A stretch of 64,000 nucleotides of DNA from Corydoras sp. C115 (taxonomy: Eukaryota > Chordata > Actinopteri > Siluriformes > Callichthyidae): positions 752,001 to 816,000 of the forward strand of contig JAFMOC010000386.1 in assembly GCA_019802505.1 (NCBI GenBank), written 5' to 3'. Under the pieces are notes generated by a model, which was not told the DNA's origin, ran no database searches, and saw only the letters and a program-made list of their open reading frames with translations. A program made the translations under genes and the position numbers. Below are positions 30,935 through 40,859 of the stretch, piece by piece; the stretch's first letter is position 1, and each line of letters begins with the position of its first letter.

Positions 30935-31851
30935 AGCCCCCGGTCCTTACGGTGGCTACGGACTTCTGGGGCCAGAGTGGTGCGTCCCAGCTGCATCGGC
31001 TCGGCCCCTTCGAACTGCTCGGGCTGGGCGGTGCCCCTCGCAGACGCTGGTGAGGTACGGGGCAGTGCGGTGGTACTGACCTGGTCCCGGGCTTGGCGTT
31101 CTCGGCGGCGCAGGCTCAGACGTCTGTCAACGCGTATTGCAAGGTTTATTAGTTCCTGGAGAGCCTCAGGTCGGTCGCGGGTCGCGAGTTCGTCCCGTAT
31201 CCGTTCGTTCAGAGCGTGGCGGAACACGCCGCGGAGTGAGCGCTCACACCATCCCGACTCCGCGGCGAGGGTCTGAAACTCAACGGCGAACTCCGCCACA
31301 GAACGAGCCCCCTGACGTACTGTGAGCAGGCGAGTCTCTATATCTTCGGAGTAGTCGGGGCGATCGAACACAGAGCGAAACCTCTCCAGGAACGAAGCGT
31401 AGGATGACCCCAGCGGAGATACTAACCCCTGTGCCGCCTCTGCCCAGCTGAGCGCGCGTCCCCGTAGAAGCCCGATCACAAAGGCAATCTTGTGGGCGTC
31501 CGTGGGGAAACACGCAGGACGAATGCTAAAGTACAGCTGGCATTGGAAGAGGAATCCCCGACAACGTTGAAGATCCCCCCCATAGGGTTTCGGGAGAACG
31601 GCAGTCCCGTCGGAACGTGAAGCCACCGCGGGCGGCGGGTTAGGTACCTGGCTCAACGGTGGCGTCACTGGTGCGGAAGCTGCGGGCAGCGCGGCGAGCG
31701 CAGACTGCAGCTGTAGAGATAGCTGGCTCACCAGATCAGCTAGTCCCTCCTGGCGACTGTACAGAACATCGAGCCGCGGATCACGCCGTTGTCCGGCTGG
31801 TGGTGGCTGTGCCGGCTCCGCTTCGGCAGCGCGTCGCTCCGAGGAATCCAT
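30859..31851 (-). CDS. Gypsy Gag protein
   Basis: The chosen start (MDSSERRAAEAEP) is 15 nt after the 5' LTR, giving 330 aa; an upstream in-frame Met lies within the LTR. The central capsid-like region (RPACFPTDAHKIAFVIGLLRG, ALSWAEA, FLERFRSVFD) matches the retrotransposon gag fold. The C-terminus has one CCHC zinc knuckle (CFYCGEGSHQLRDC) for RNA binding. The frame closes with TAG at 30859-30861, eight codons downstream of the AAA that ends the slippery heptamer. It would form the particle that packages the element RNA. Confidence 0.94.
   Translation of the reverse strand: MDSSERRAAEAEPAQPPPAGQRRDPRLDVLYSRQEGLADLVSQLSLQLQSALAALPAASAPVTPPLSQVPNPPPAVASRSDGTAVLPKPYGGDLQRCRGFLFQCQLYFSIRPACFPTDAHKIAFVIGLLRGRALSWAEAAQGLVSPLGSSYASFLERFRSVFDRPDYSEDIETRLLTVRQGARSVAEFAVEFQTLAAESGWCERSLRGVFRHALNERIRDELATRDRPEALQELINLAIRVDRRLSLRRRERQARDQVSTTALPRTSPASARGTAQPEQFEGAEPMQLGRTTLAPEVRSHRKDRGLCFYCGEGSHQLRDCPVRPKDLTRQ
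30877..30883 (-). promoter_or_regulatory. -1 ribosomal frameshift slippery site CCCAAAA
   Basis: In the gag frame the heptamer reads C CCA AAA, a canonical X XXY YYZ site. Shifting back one base enters the pol frame exactly (SPKRPDSAV). The gag stop follows eight codons later. The frames of gag (start coordinate 0 mod 3) and pol (1 mod 3) agree with a -1 shift. Confidence 0.8.
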
Positions 31852-31866
31852 TTGGCCAGTTTGTAA

Positions 31867-32339
31867 TGTTACGGTCGTGAGACCGGGCGAGGAGGATTCG
31901 CTACTCGGAGATACGAGCACAGACGTGAGTACAGTCTCAAAAACGGTTTATTTTCCCAACAATAAAACGTGGTGAAGACAACACACAACGCAGGATCGGT
32001 AATGCAGGGCGAGCGGTGATGACGTAGGTGGGAAGGCGTACAAACGGTCCAGGAGACTAGGGAAGTGCACTCGATGAAGTGAAGACGGCGGGGCGAACTG
32101 CACACACAAACACAGAGACAGCAAAACGGGCAAGGTCACAGAAGGCTGGTAGTATCTTGGCTAGACAAGGGCTTGGCACAAGACAAACTGGCGGAGACGA
32201 AAGGGCGTGCGCGGTATATATAGCCAAACGTAATAGTGCCAAGGTGCGCGTGATTACGGGGGCGTGAACACAGAACAAAACCCACACCACGTGACCAAAA
32301 CAAACCATCCCACACCACGTGACCAAAACAACCGTGTCA
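31867..32339 (-). repeat. Gypsy 5' LTR
   Basis: 473 bp with a TATA box (TATATATA, 32215-32222) and a minus-strand AATAAA near 31947. It is followed directly by a 15-nt leader and the gag ATG. Confidence 0.95.
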
Positions 32340-35300
32340 GGGGCGTTGCCATATTAATTAGTAAAAAATGTCAGTTTTCTGCCACTAATATTATTACAGA
32401 TAGGGATGGCCGATACCTCATAGTTGCTGGTACTGTCATGCAGACGAAGGTTTTGCTGGTAAATGTCTATGCTCCAAATTTTGATGATGTGTAATTTGTT
32501 AATAAGTTTTTAAGTAACATCCCCCGTTTAAATACACATCTGTTAATTCTCGGAGGGGATCTAAATTGTGTTTTCAATCCTACCTTAGATCGTTCTAATC
32601 CTCTTAATCTAACTCAATCTGCTATGTCTAGGTCATTCATAGATTTTATGGAACAAAATGGACTTGTGGATCCATGGAGATTTCGTAACCCCTCTACTAA
32701 AAAGTTTCCTTTCTTTTCTCCGGTGCACCATTCATTTTCTAGAATTGACTATTTTTTAATTGACAGTGCACTCAATTCTTGTGTGAACTCTACTGACTAT
32801 TTAGGTATTGTAATTTCAGATCATTCACCATTATTATTGGATATTCAAATTTCTACCGTCAAATGTAACCCACCACTTTGCCTTGAAAATTCCCTTTCTG
32901 TTAGCAGAAAGGGAATTTTGCAATTTTATTTCAAATACTGTTAATGACTTCTTGGCTTTTAATCAAACTGAATCTTATTCATACTCGCTGCTTTTGGAGA
33001 CACTTAAATGCTACCTAAGAGGTCAAATCATATCTTACTCTGCTTTTACTAACAAAAACAATAATGCTAGAATTAACGAACTTACATCTGTTATCAGGAA
33101 TCTTGATTACTTGTATGCGTTGAATCCTTCTCCAGAATTACTTAAACAGCGTATTGACTCTCAGGCAGAGTTTGATCGTATTACCACTAAAGAGGCAGAA
33201 CGCTTATTATTGTGCAGTCGAAGCACATATTATGAACATGGCGACAAGGCAAGTCGTTTACTGGCGCATCAGCTGAAGCGCCAGGCCGCTTCACGTTTGA
33301 TACCCATTATCAGAAACGCTTATAACGTCATTACTACAGACCCCTCGGAGATTAATGCTACTTTTAAATCTTATTATTCCTCATTATATAAATCAGAATT
33401 TCCTATGGATAGCACTAAAATGGACAACTTTCTTGATGGTCTTTCAATCCCAGTGGTTGATGTTGATATCGCTAAACAATTGGATTCTCCGCTTTCTCTT
33501 GAGGAAGTACTGAATGCAATTAAAGCGATGCAATCTAACAAAGCCCCTGGCCCCGACGGCTTTCCAATTGAGTTTTTTAAGACATTCGCTGGTGCTTTGG
33601 CTCCATTACTTTTATCTGTGTTCAACGAATCCTTAGAAGGTGGTTCATTTACCACCAACTCTGACACAGGCCACCATTGCACTTCTCCTCAAACAGGACA
33701 AAGATCCAACCTCCTGTGGTTCATATAGACCACTATCTCTGCTTAATGCTGATGTAAAGGTGTTGGCTAAAATACTTGCATCCCGTTTGGAGAATGTGCT
33801 CCCTCGCATTATATCTGAGGATCAAAATGGTTTCATAAAGGGGCGTCAATTGTTTTTTAATATTCGTACACTTTTTAATATAATTTACTCAAGACAATCA
33901 ACTGTACTTCCTGAAATTGTAATTTCTTTGGATGCTGAAAAGGCATTTGACAGGGTCGAATGGGAGTACTTGTTTGCTGTTTTGAGGAGATTTGGCTTTG
34001 GTGAAGTTTATTTCTTGGATCCGCCTTCTTTATTCATCCCCTAAAGCCAGTGTCCACACTAATGATGTTTATTCGGATTATTTTAATCTGGGTCGTGGAA
34101 CTCGCCAAGGTTGCCCACTGTCACCTCTTCTTTTTGCCATCGCTATTGAGCCTCTATCTATCGCACTGAAATCTTCCTCCTTATTCAAAGGAATCGTCCG
34201 TAACGATACTGAACATAAATTGTCGCTATATGCGGATGATTTGTTACTGTATCTAACTAATCCTACATTTTCTGTCCCTGCTGTTTTAAGTATTCTGGAG
34301 AATTTCGGCACTTTCTCAGGTTATAAATTAAATTTTGCAAAAAGTGAGTGTTTTCCTATTAATGTTGCAGCCTGTCATCTTCAACAGTTTGATTTGCCTT
34401 TTAAATTAAGTCATTCTGGGTTTAAATATCTAGGTATTAATGTGACTCGTTCATTATCTGGTCTTGCAGCTGCTAATTTTACTCCTCTTATTTCGAAGGT
34501 TACGTCCGATATTCAAAGATGGGGTAACCTTCCCCTGTCATTAATTGGTAGGATTAATGTTGTTAAAATGAATATTTTGCCAAAATTTCTGTTTTTATTT
34601 CAGTCAATTCCTCTCTTTTTACAAAAACATTTCTTTGATTCATTAGATCAGATTATTTGTTCCTTTATTTGGGGAGGGAAACCACCTAGGCTCCGTAAAA
34701 TTATGCTGCGGAGAAGTAGACTTAGCGGAGGACTTGCATTACCCAATTTTCAAGTTTACTATTGGTCTGCTCATATTCATAAGCTTTGTTACTGGCTAAT
34801 GTCTCCTGGATCCTCTTGGTGTAAAATAGAAAGTTCATCGTGTAAAGGTTCTTCTCTATCTGCTCTACTTTATTCCTCTTTGCCCACAAAACCTTCTCTG
34901 TATACAGATAATCAGGTGGTTCTTAACACACTTAAAATTTGGTATCAATTTAGGCGACATTTTAAATTTAAATCGGCTTCCTCTCTGAGTCCTTTAAATA
35001 ATAATCATTTGTTTCCTCCATCAATTTTAGATTCTGCTTTTTCATTATGGGCTGATAAAGGTATTACACAATGTAAACACTTGTATGTAGATGGTGTCTT
35101 TGACAGTTTTGCTAATTTGTCTTCCCGACATGGCCTTCCTGGCACTCATCTATTCCGCTATTTTCAAGTTCGCAATTTTGTGGCTAAAAGTTTTCCTGGT
35201 TTTCCTACATTACCTTTAGTACAGTGTTGGGAAACCATGCTTTCAATGGTTCCTCATCATAGAGGAGTCATCTCGAAATTGTATAATCTCATTATGTCTA

Positions 35301-36196
35301 TTAGTGATTACTCTGATGTAAAATTGAAGGGTAAATGGGAGGAGGAGCTAGGAATTCAGATAGAAGATGGCATTTGGGAACAGGTCGTGGATGGTATACG
35401 CTCTACTACCTCTTGTGCACGACTTGGATTAATTCAGTTTAAGGTTTTATACAGGGTACACTTCTCTAAATCTAGGCTTTCTAAATTGTATCCAGAAGTG
35501 AAAGATGTGTGTGATAAATGCCATGGTTCCCCCTGTGACCTTAGCCACATGTTTTTTCTTTGTCCTGCACTAAAAGGTTTTTGGACAGGTTATTTTACTA
35601 TAATATCCACTGTTCTTGGAGTTCAGGTTCAACCTTGTGCACTAATTGCTATATTTGGGGTTTCAGACTGCTCTTTCGCACTTGACACTATGCAAAGCGG
35701 CATTATAGCTTTTACATCCTTATTAGCAAGACGCTGCTTATTGTTACTTTGGAAATCTACCAAGCCCCCTTCTATTTCTTGCTGGCTGAGGGATGTCATG
35801 CTTTTTTTAAAATTAGAGAAAATAAGGTACACACAGAGAGGGTGCACAGATAAATTTTTCCAGAAGTGGCAGCCCTTTATATCATATTTTTCCAACTTAA
35901 AAATATTACCTGATTAAATGTGTGCTTCCATACAAGTGTTGTGGCTTTTCTGTAGCTATTGCTGTTGGCAATGTGCGTGTTGGTTGTGGTGAGCTGGGAT
36001 GGGACATGGGATGGGGGGGGGGGGGATTGGGGTACACTTTTTTTTTGTGTGTTCTATTATAAAACTTGGTTGATGTGTGGTGGAAAAATGGGGAAAGTTA
36101 TGAAGGTATTCTGTATATAAATGTGATGTTGTATTGTGCTTACTTTCACTTTCTCCTAATAAAATATTTTTGAAAAAAAAATAAATAAATTCTACA

Positions 36197-37541
36197 TAAT
36201 CAGGCTCCACAGTATCTGAGTGAGCTGATTCAATCATACAAGCCAACACGTGAGCTCCGATCTCAAGGTGCTGGTTTACTCTTTGCTCATGGAATAAATA
36301 AAATTACTGCTGGTGGAAGAGCGTTCTCCCACAAGGCTCCTCAACTTTGAAATAGCCTTCCAGTTACTGTTCATGATTCTGAATCACTATTAATCTTTAA
36401 AAATAAATTAAAAACACATTTATTTAATCTTGCGTTTAATTAATCCCCTGTAGATAAAGATGTAGATCTCAGGCTTGGCTGTGTTGGGGGGTAATCTCTG
36501 ATCAGTGTATGCTGGCGTTTCACCTCTTCACCCACCTCATCATTAATGGGGGGGGGGGGGTGTGGCGCTGAAATGATGCTGTTCCGGGGCGCCATCTCAA
36601 CTATGTAGAGTCTGCAGTATCTACCTCTTTTAGTTATGCTGTTCTAGTCAGTGATGCCGGAGTCACATGCTGCACTGAGTCAATAAATTACTTATTAATT
36701 AAATGCCGTGCTTTAATTAATTTAATTTAATTAATTAAATGCCTTCCTTGTCTGTTTCTTTTGAGGTGTCCCCCGGCTTCCTGGAGATCTTCATCCATGG
36801 CTCTGCTGACGAATACTGGATGGAACCTGACAAGGCGGTCCTGCAGGACGCCCCCTAATGGACTCACATATAGTTTTCCAGTTGTTAGTTTTTCCATTTG
36901 TTTAATATCTGTACATAGCTGTCCTACATTGTTGTTGCTGCCTGGCTGCTCAAGGAGGATGAGTCCCCCACTGAGTCTTGGTTCTCCCAAGGTTTTTTCC
37001 TTAAATAACAACATAAAAGGGAGTTTTTTTCTTGCCACTGTCGCTTCGGCTTGCTCTTTGGGGGTTTAAAGGCTTTTCATTCTGTAAAGCTGCTTTGTGT
37101 AACGGGTGCCTAGGGCACCTGTTCTTCGGCCGTTCTGTTCTTTTGTTTTTGGGTTCTGTGTTTCTGTGTCCCTGTGTTTGGTTAATTAGCTGTCTTGTCT
37201 GGGTGTTTTAGTTGATGAGCTTCGCGGGTTCATTGGTTGTTTCAGTGCACGTAATAGGATGTGTTAGGATATTTAGTTCCGGGGTTTCTTGTCATCCGTG
37301 CGCGTCTTGGATTTTATGTTGCACCTGTCTCTATGTACCTGTGTGTTTGGTGTTTGAGCACCTTAATAAATTTCATGTTCGTACTACCTGCATGCCTGGC
37401 TCCCTTCTGCGCGTTAGAGCGCTGCGGCTCTGTGCTTTATTTGCGCAGCCGCGCTTAGTTCCAGGGCGACAGGTGTGACACTTTGTGACAATGTACTGTT
37501 GTAAAAAGCGCTATATAAATAAATAACTTGAACTTGAACTT
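36197..37541 (+). mobile_element. L2-like LINE 3' fragment, interrupted by a solo LTR
   Basis: The beginning encodes the C-terminus of an L2/CR1-type ORF2 (QAPQYLSELIQ, TRELRS, GRAFS, NSLPVTVHDSESLLIFKNKL) with an internal stop. A fish LINE 3'UTR follows (GGGAGTTTTTTTCTTGCCAC, AAAAAGCGCTATATAAATAA, TTGAAC repeats). It is 5'-truncated and adjoins the L1/Tx1 tail. Confidence 0.75.
37098..37480 (+). mobile_element. Solo LTR (TSD CTTTG)
   Basis: 383 bp, TGTAACGG...GGTGTGACA, flanked by CTTTG at 37093-37097 and 37481-37485. AATAAA lies near 37365. It inserted into the LINE 3'UTR. The ends resemble those of the insertion at 1846-3147. Confidence 0.88.
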
Positions 37542-37545
37542 TTGA

Positions 37546-37632
37546 ATTAGTTCCATTATCTTCCGCTTTATTCTATATTAGGGTCGCGGGGGGTGTTCCC
37601 CATGCCCATCCAGGGGAGAACGTTTCGGGCAG
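37546..37632 (-). mobile_element. SINE 3'-end fragment
   Basis: It matches only the last about 85 bp of the tRNA-derived SINE (CCCCATGCCCATCCAGGGGAGAACG region). Confidence 0.75.
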
Positions 37633-37639
37633 TAAGGTC

Positions 37640-37869
37640 TAATGTGTCCATGAAACGTATGTTTTGTTGGTGGAGTTTATGAGTCTCACTGCTTCAGCTA
37701 TGAAGCTGTTCCTTGAAGACATGTAAAAATACCAGCAGACTACCAAATCTCTTCTACTTCTCACTGAGTCTGTAATATCTCGTTTCTGGCAGAAATCCTC
37801 ATGAGATACTCGTTTGTATAGTGAACAGTTGACTGTCTCGTGGAAGATCAGGGTTCCATACCTTTATCA
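37640..37869. other. Possible degraded LINE sequence
   Basis: A GAGTTTATGAGTCTCACTGC..GAAGCTGTTCCT motif is reminiscent of fish retroelement 3' regions, but no family was assigned. Confidence 0.3.
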
Positions 37870-38110
37870 TTATCATGTATCATGTAACGCCTGCATCAGT
37901 AAGAGTGTATAAATACCTTTCCTATAGCTCAACTTTGCATCTTGCTGTAGCAAAACCCTGTTATACTAGTCTTAATATTCTTTTAATACTTTGTAATAAA
38001 AAAATTTATAACACCAGAATTTTCTTGAAGGTTAATTTTCCACCACAAAACACGAACCTTGTATTATAATTAACATGTCAATAATATACTATTGAGTATT
38101 ATTGCGACTA
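37870..38110 (+). repeat. ZP-locus 3' flank fragment
   Basis: It resembles 42130-42320 (GTGTATAAATACC, GCACTAGTCTTAATATT-type segment, GTTAATTT..CCACCACAA). In the latter copy this sequence leads directly into ZP exon 8. Confidence 0.7.
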
Positions 38111-38199
38111 GTCTGAAGTCCTTGATGTCACTGGACGTCATGCATCGTCTTTTGAACAGGAACGATGCATGACGTCTTCCACAGCACAGGGATGCTGAG

Positions 38200-39330
38200 A
38201 CCCAGGCTCATGTTGAAGAAATGTTGCAGTACTCCACAAAGCTGAGGACTTCATCAGGACCTGCAGCTTTATTTATGTGGAGTCTTTTCAGCTGTCTTCT
38301 CACCTGGTCAGCAGTGAGGCTCACTGTAGAGGTGATTTGTGATAGAAGGGTGGAGTTGCGAGCTAGGTTATCACAGGAGGGGGGCAGGCAATCAAGGATT
38401 GGAGGGAGGGTGCGTGGAGTGGGCTGTGGGGGACAGACAACAGTGGAGTCAGGACGGGGGAGGGCAGACCCTGCAGTATCAAATCTGTTAAAGAACATTT
38501 AGTTTGTTGGCCCTGTCTTCACTGCCCTCAACATCTCTGCTGCTGTTTGACCTGAAGTCGGTGATTGTTCTCACACTCATCCTCTCCAGACCTCCTTCAT
38601 GTTGTTCTGCTGGAGTTTACACACCACCTTTCTCCTGTAGGTGTCCTTGGCCTCTCTGAGATTTTCAGTTTGCCCTGGATCCTTCTCACCTCCTTTTTGT
38701 CACCTGCTCTGAAGGGCCTCTTCTAATCGTTGAGCAGTGATTTAATGTCCTTTGTTACCAAAGGTTTGGTAACCTTTGTTCCAGGTTAACATTTAACAGT
38801 CCTGGTTGGGACAGTGTTGTCCCCACAGAAATGAATGTAGTCCAAAGTGCACTCAGTGAGCCCGTCGATGTCCTCTTCGTGCGGTTCTAAGTCCACGTGG
38901 TCACAGGTTGACTATCGGCACATACCTGGGACTGAGTTGTACCATGTTGTGGTCAGATCTGCCCAGAGCAGCTGTACACATCTTTAACATTAAAATACAG
39001 TACATCTAGTGTTCTCTCCTCTCTGGTGGGACAGTGCACATACTGAAAAAAGTTTGGTAAGGCCTTCGCCATAGTGACGTGGTTGAAGTCACCTGAAATG
39101 GCAATAAAGGCATTCGGGTGTTGAGTCTGGAGATGTGCTATAGATGAATGAATAGCATCACATGGCGACGTCGGGTTTGCAGAGGGGGAAATGTAACAGC
39201 CACCATTACAACATGTGGCATCCCCATAAAGCACATTAAACTACATTCCCAGTACTAACGCAGACTCCTGGTTAGTGCCGTAAGCCCGTCCATCTTATTT
39301 GCCTGCGATCTCACGTTTCCCATAATAATG
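38200..39330 (-). pseudogene. APE-type LINE fragment (L2/Rex1-like), endonuclease and RT start
   Basis: On the minus strand, the endonuclease begins near 39328 (MGNVRSQANKMD). It shows ISGDFNHVTMAKALPNFFQYV and CPTREERTLDVLY at about 39000-39115. About 500 bp of disrupted linker follows, then the RT approach region QLKRLHINKAAGPDEV (about 38260). Frames are broken and the RT catalytic core is absent. The wording of the motifs fits the L2/Rex1 group of fish LINEs; the exact clade is not certain. Confidence 0.8.
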
Positions 39331-39419
39331 GAACAGATGCACTGCTTATATCCTTTCTTTTTTAAAAGTCTTCCACGTCTCGACCTCACTTTAGCTCACT
39401 TTGGACGCGTGTCTCCGTT

Positions 39420-40497
39420 ACTCTGCCATGATGTTTGTTGTTTATTCCGCCATGCCGGCCGACCTCAGCTCACTCATTTCTGCTTGGCTCTCGTAGGAGG
39501 CGGTCGCACTTTCTCCCTCTCCGTCCTCTCATTCCTGCTTGGCGTCTCTGTCTTGTCTGTGCGGGATTTATCATAACGCTGCTCTTCGAAACGCAAATAT
39601 GGAACTAATTAAATGGTCTCTCAACGCTATTGACACTATCTTCTCGAGGAGAAGTCATGGTTCGGGGGAACCAGCTTGCCCGGATGGTACGTTGGCGTCT
39701 GGATACACGATGGACGCCTGGGGGAACTGGCGGATCGTGTGTCTGGCCCCCCTGTCCATGGAAGATGTGGAAGATGTCTACCTATTCGTATTTATGATCC
39801 TGGGATTTCTGCTGATTGGATTATGCATGGTCCTGGTGTATCGCAAAATTATGAGAGTTGGGTCGGTTGTCAACAGCCCCACGAAACTGCCCAACATGAT
39901 TGATATGCTGGGCAGAGCCATAGGGACTCAGACTGCGAATTTAAATCGCCACATGGAATCAATCCTGGAGAGGCTATCGGCTCTGCGAACGAATGATGAG
40001 TTGGAGATCAGGAATTTACGAGCTGTTTAGCTGCTAAAATGGCTGCGAACAGTCACCCAAACAAACTGAGTCTTATCTGCTATTTGGCTCCCTTATCAGC
40101 TTCAGCCTTGAGAGCTGATACTGCAATTCCTCCAGAAGAACTGTTGCTATGGTTTCCTGATTAACTGCTCTACCCTGCTCTCCTATGGACTGCCCCTCCC
40201 CTCCGATCCCTTATGGACACGTCTCCTACAGCTTCTTCCTGTCCATGTTTTTATGTTTGTATTTGCTTGTGTGCTAAAAGGTGTTATCACCTATTCTCCT
40301 GATGTATCACCTTTTCTCCCTATTTCTGATGATAGCGCCGCTCCGGGTGAACGCTGGCGTGTTTGTCTGCCGCTGCCCGCCGGTTCTATTCGTCTTTATT
40401 ATTGTTGTTTGTCTTCTTTTATTGTTTTTCTTTGTAAGGTGACCTTGAGTGTCTAGAAAGGCGCCATCAAATAAAATGTATTATTATTATTATTATT
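39420..40497 (+). mobile_element. ORF-bearing retroposon, copy 1
   Basis: The body from about 39624 to 40345 recurs inverted at 45050-45836 and 50146-50810. This copy ends with a LINE-like tail (TTGAGTGTCTAGAAAGGCGC, AATAAAATG, then (TTA)n at 40481-40498). The other complete copy (44975-45836) diverges after GATAGCGCCGCT and ends in a different retroelement tail. It has no RT. It carries the membrane-protein ORF at 39599-40030. Mobilisation by LINE machinery is inferred from the tail. Confidence 0.6.
39599..40030 (+). CDS. Single-pass membrane protein of unknown family, repeat-borne
   Basis: Function not recognised. The 143-aa frame from MELIKW (an upstream in-frame Met at 39539 would add 20 aa) has an N-terminal region with two Cys (C27, C48) and a GYTMDAWGNWRIV segment. 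A strong transmembrane helix spans about residues 60-81 (VYLFVFMILGFLLIGLCMVL), followed by basic residues (YRKIMR). The C-terminal region, about 97-140, has heptad-like leucines and could form a coiled coil. There is no signal peptide; topology is N-out or N-in undetermined. The same sequence is kept almost unchanged (M to V, A to S and an altered last few residues) in the copies at 45441 and 50415. It may be a captured cellular gene or an accessory retroposon ORF. Whether it is expressed is unknown. Confidence 0.45.
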   Translation: MELIKWSLNAIDTIFSRRSHGSGEPACPDGTLASGYTMDAWGNWRIVCLAPLSMEDVEDVYLFVFMILGFLLIGLCMVLVYRKIMRVGSVVNSPTKLPNMIDMLGRAIGTQTANLNRHMESILERLSALRTNDELEIRNLRAV

Positions 40498-40570
40498 ACT
40501 CAGCTGGTCCCGGCTGTAAACAGACACATAATGACTTTACTAACATATTTTAAATAGGGACAGATTCACT

Positions 40571-40847
40571 CATTCATTCATTCATTATCTCCCGCTTTAT
40601 CCTCTATTAGGGTCGCGGTGGGGTTCCCCATGCCCATCCAGGGGAGAACGTCTCGGGCGCTGGGCAGATACACCCAGGACAGGGCGCCAATCCATCGCTG
40701 GGTACACACTCACTATGGGGCAATTTAGAGAACTCACTTAACTTGATCCATGTTTTTGGATTGTGGGAGGAAACTGGAGAACCCGGAGGAAACCCACACG
40801 GACACAGGGAGAACATGGAAACTAACCACTAAGCCACCGTGCCGCCT
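40571..40847 (-). mobile_element. tRNA-derived SINE, copy 6 (TSD GACAGATTCACT)
   Basis: Flanked by perfect 12-bp duplications (40559-40570, 40848-40859). Box A is present at the head; the box B segment is deleted. The tail is ATTC/GAAT repeats. Confidence 0.93.
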
Positions 40848-40859
40848 GACAGATTCACT

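Larger units (their letters stand above)
27053..32339 (-). mobile_element. Ty3/Gypsy chromovirus, complete with two LTRs (TSD GGGGC)
   Basis: This 5287-bp element lies on the minus strand, flanked by GGGGC at 27048-27052 and 32340-32344. The LTRs are TGACACGG...CGTAACA at 31867-32339 (5' LTR, 473 bp) and 27053-27533 (3' LTR, 481 bp). By eye they differ at about seven positions plus one 8-bp indel, indicating a young insertion. A purine tract (AGGGGGGGG on the minus strand) at 27534-27547 precedes the 3' LTR. Gag and pol are both open. Without the element the LINE ORF2 frame reads through. Confidence 0.97.
26807..35917 (+). pseudogene. LINE ORF2 (endonuclease-reverse transcriptase), interrupted
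   Basis: The endonuclease begins at 26807 (ISWNVRGMGN, QETH) and breaks at 27052 inside the Gypsy target site. It resumes at 32345 (GVAILISKK) with NVYAPN, GGDLNCV, RIDYFL and SDHSP motifs. A TAA at about 32492-32494 stops this part. Frame changes follow near 32890, 33650 and 34000. The RT core shows APGPDGFPIEFFK, SYRPLSLLN, SLDAEKAFDRVEW, GTRQGCPLSPLLFAI and the catalytic YADD (about 34240). The C-terminus has a CDKCHG..H..C zinc knuckle (about 35515) and stops at 35917. The order and motifs are those of L1/Tx1 ORF2; several disabling lesions pre-date or accompany the Gypsy insertion. Confidence 0.9.
25220..36182 (+). mobile_element. L1/Tx1-type LINE, full-length but dead, split by a Gypsy element
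   Basis: It comprises a 5'UTR from about 25220 (GGGGGCGCT), ORF1 (25382-26299), a 500-bp inter-ORF spacer, ORF2 (APE endonuclease, RT, C-terminal zinc knuckle; 26807-27052 plus 32345-35917), a 3'UTR and an A-rich tail ending at about 36182. The Gypsy insertion at 27053-32339 interrupts the endonuclease domain. The exact 5' end and TSD were not resolved. Confidence 0.88.
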
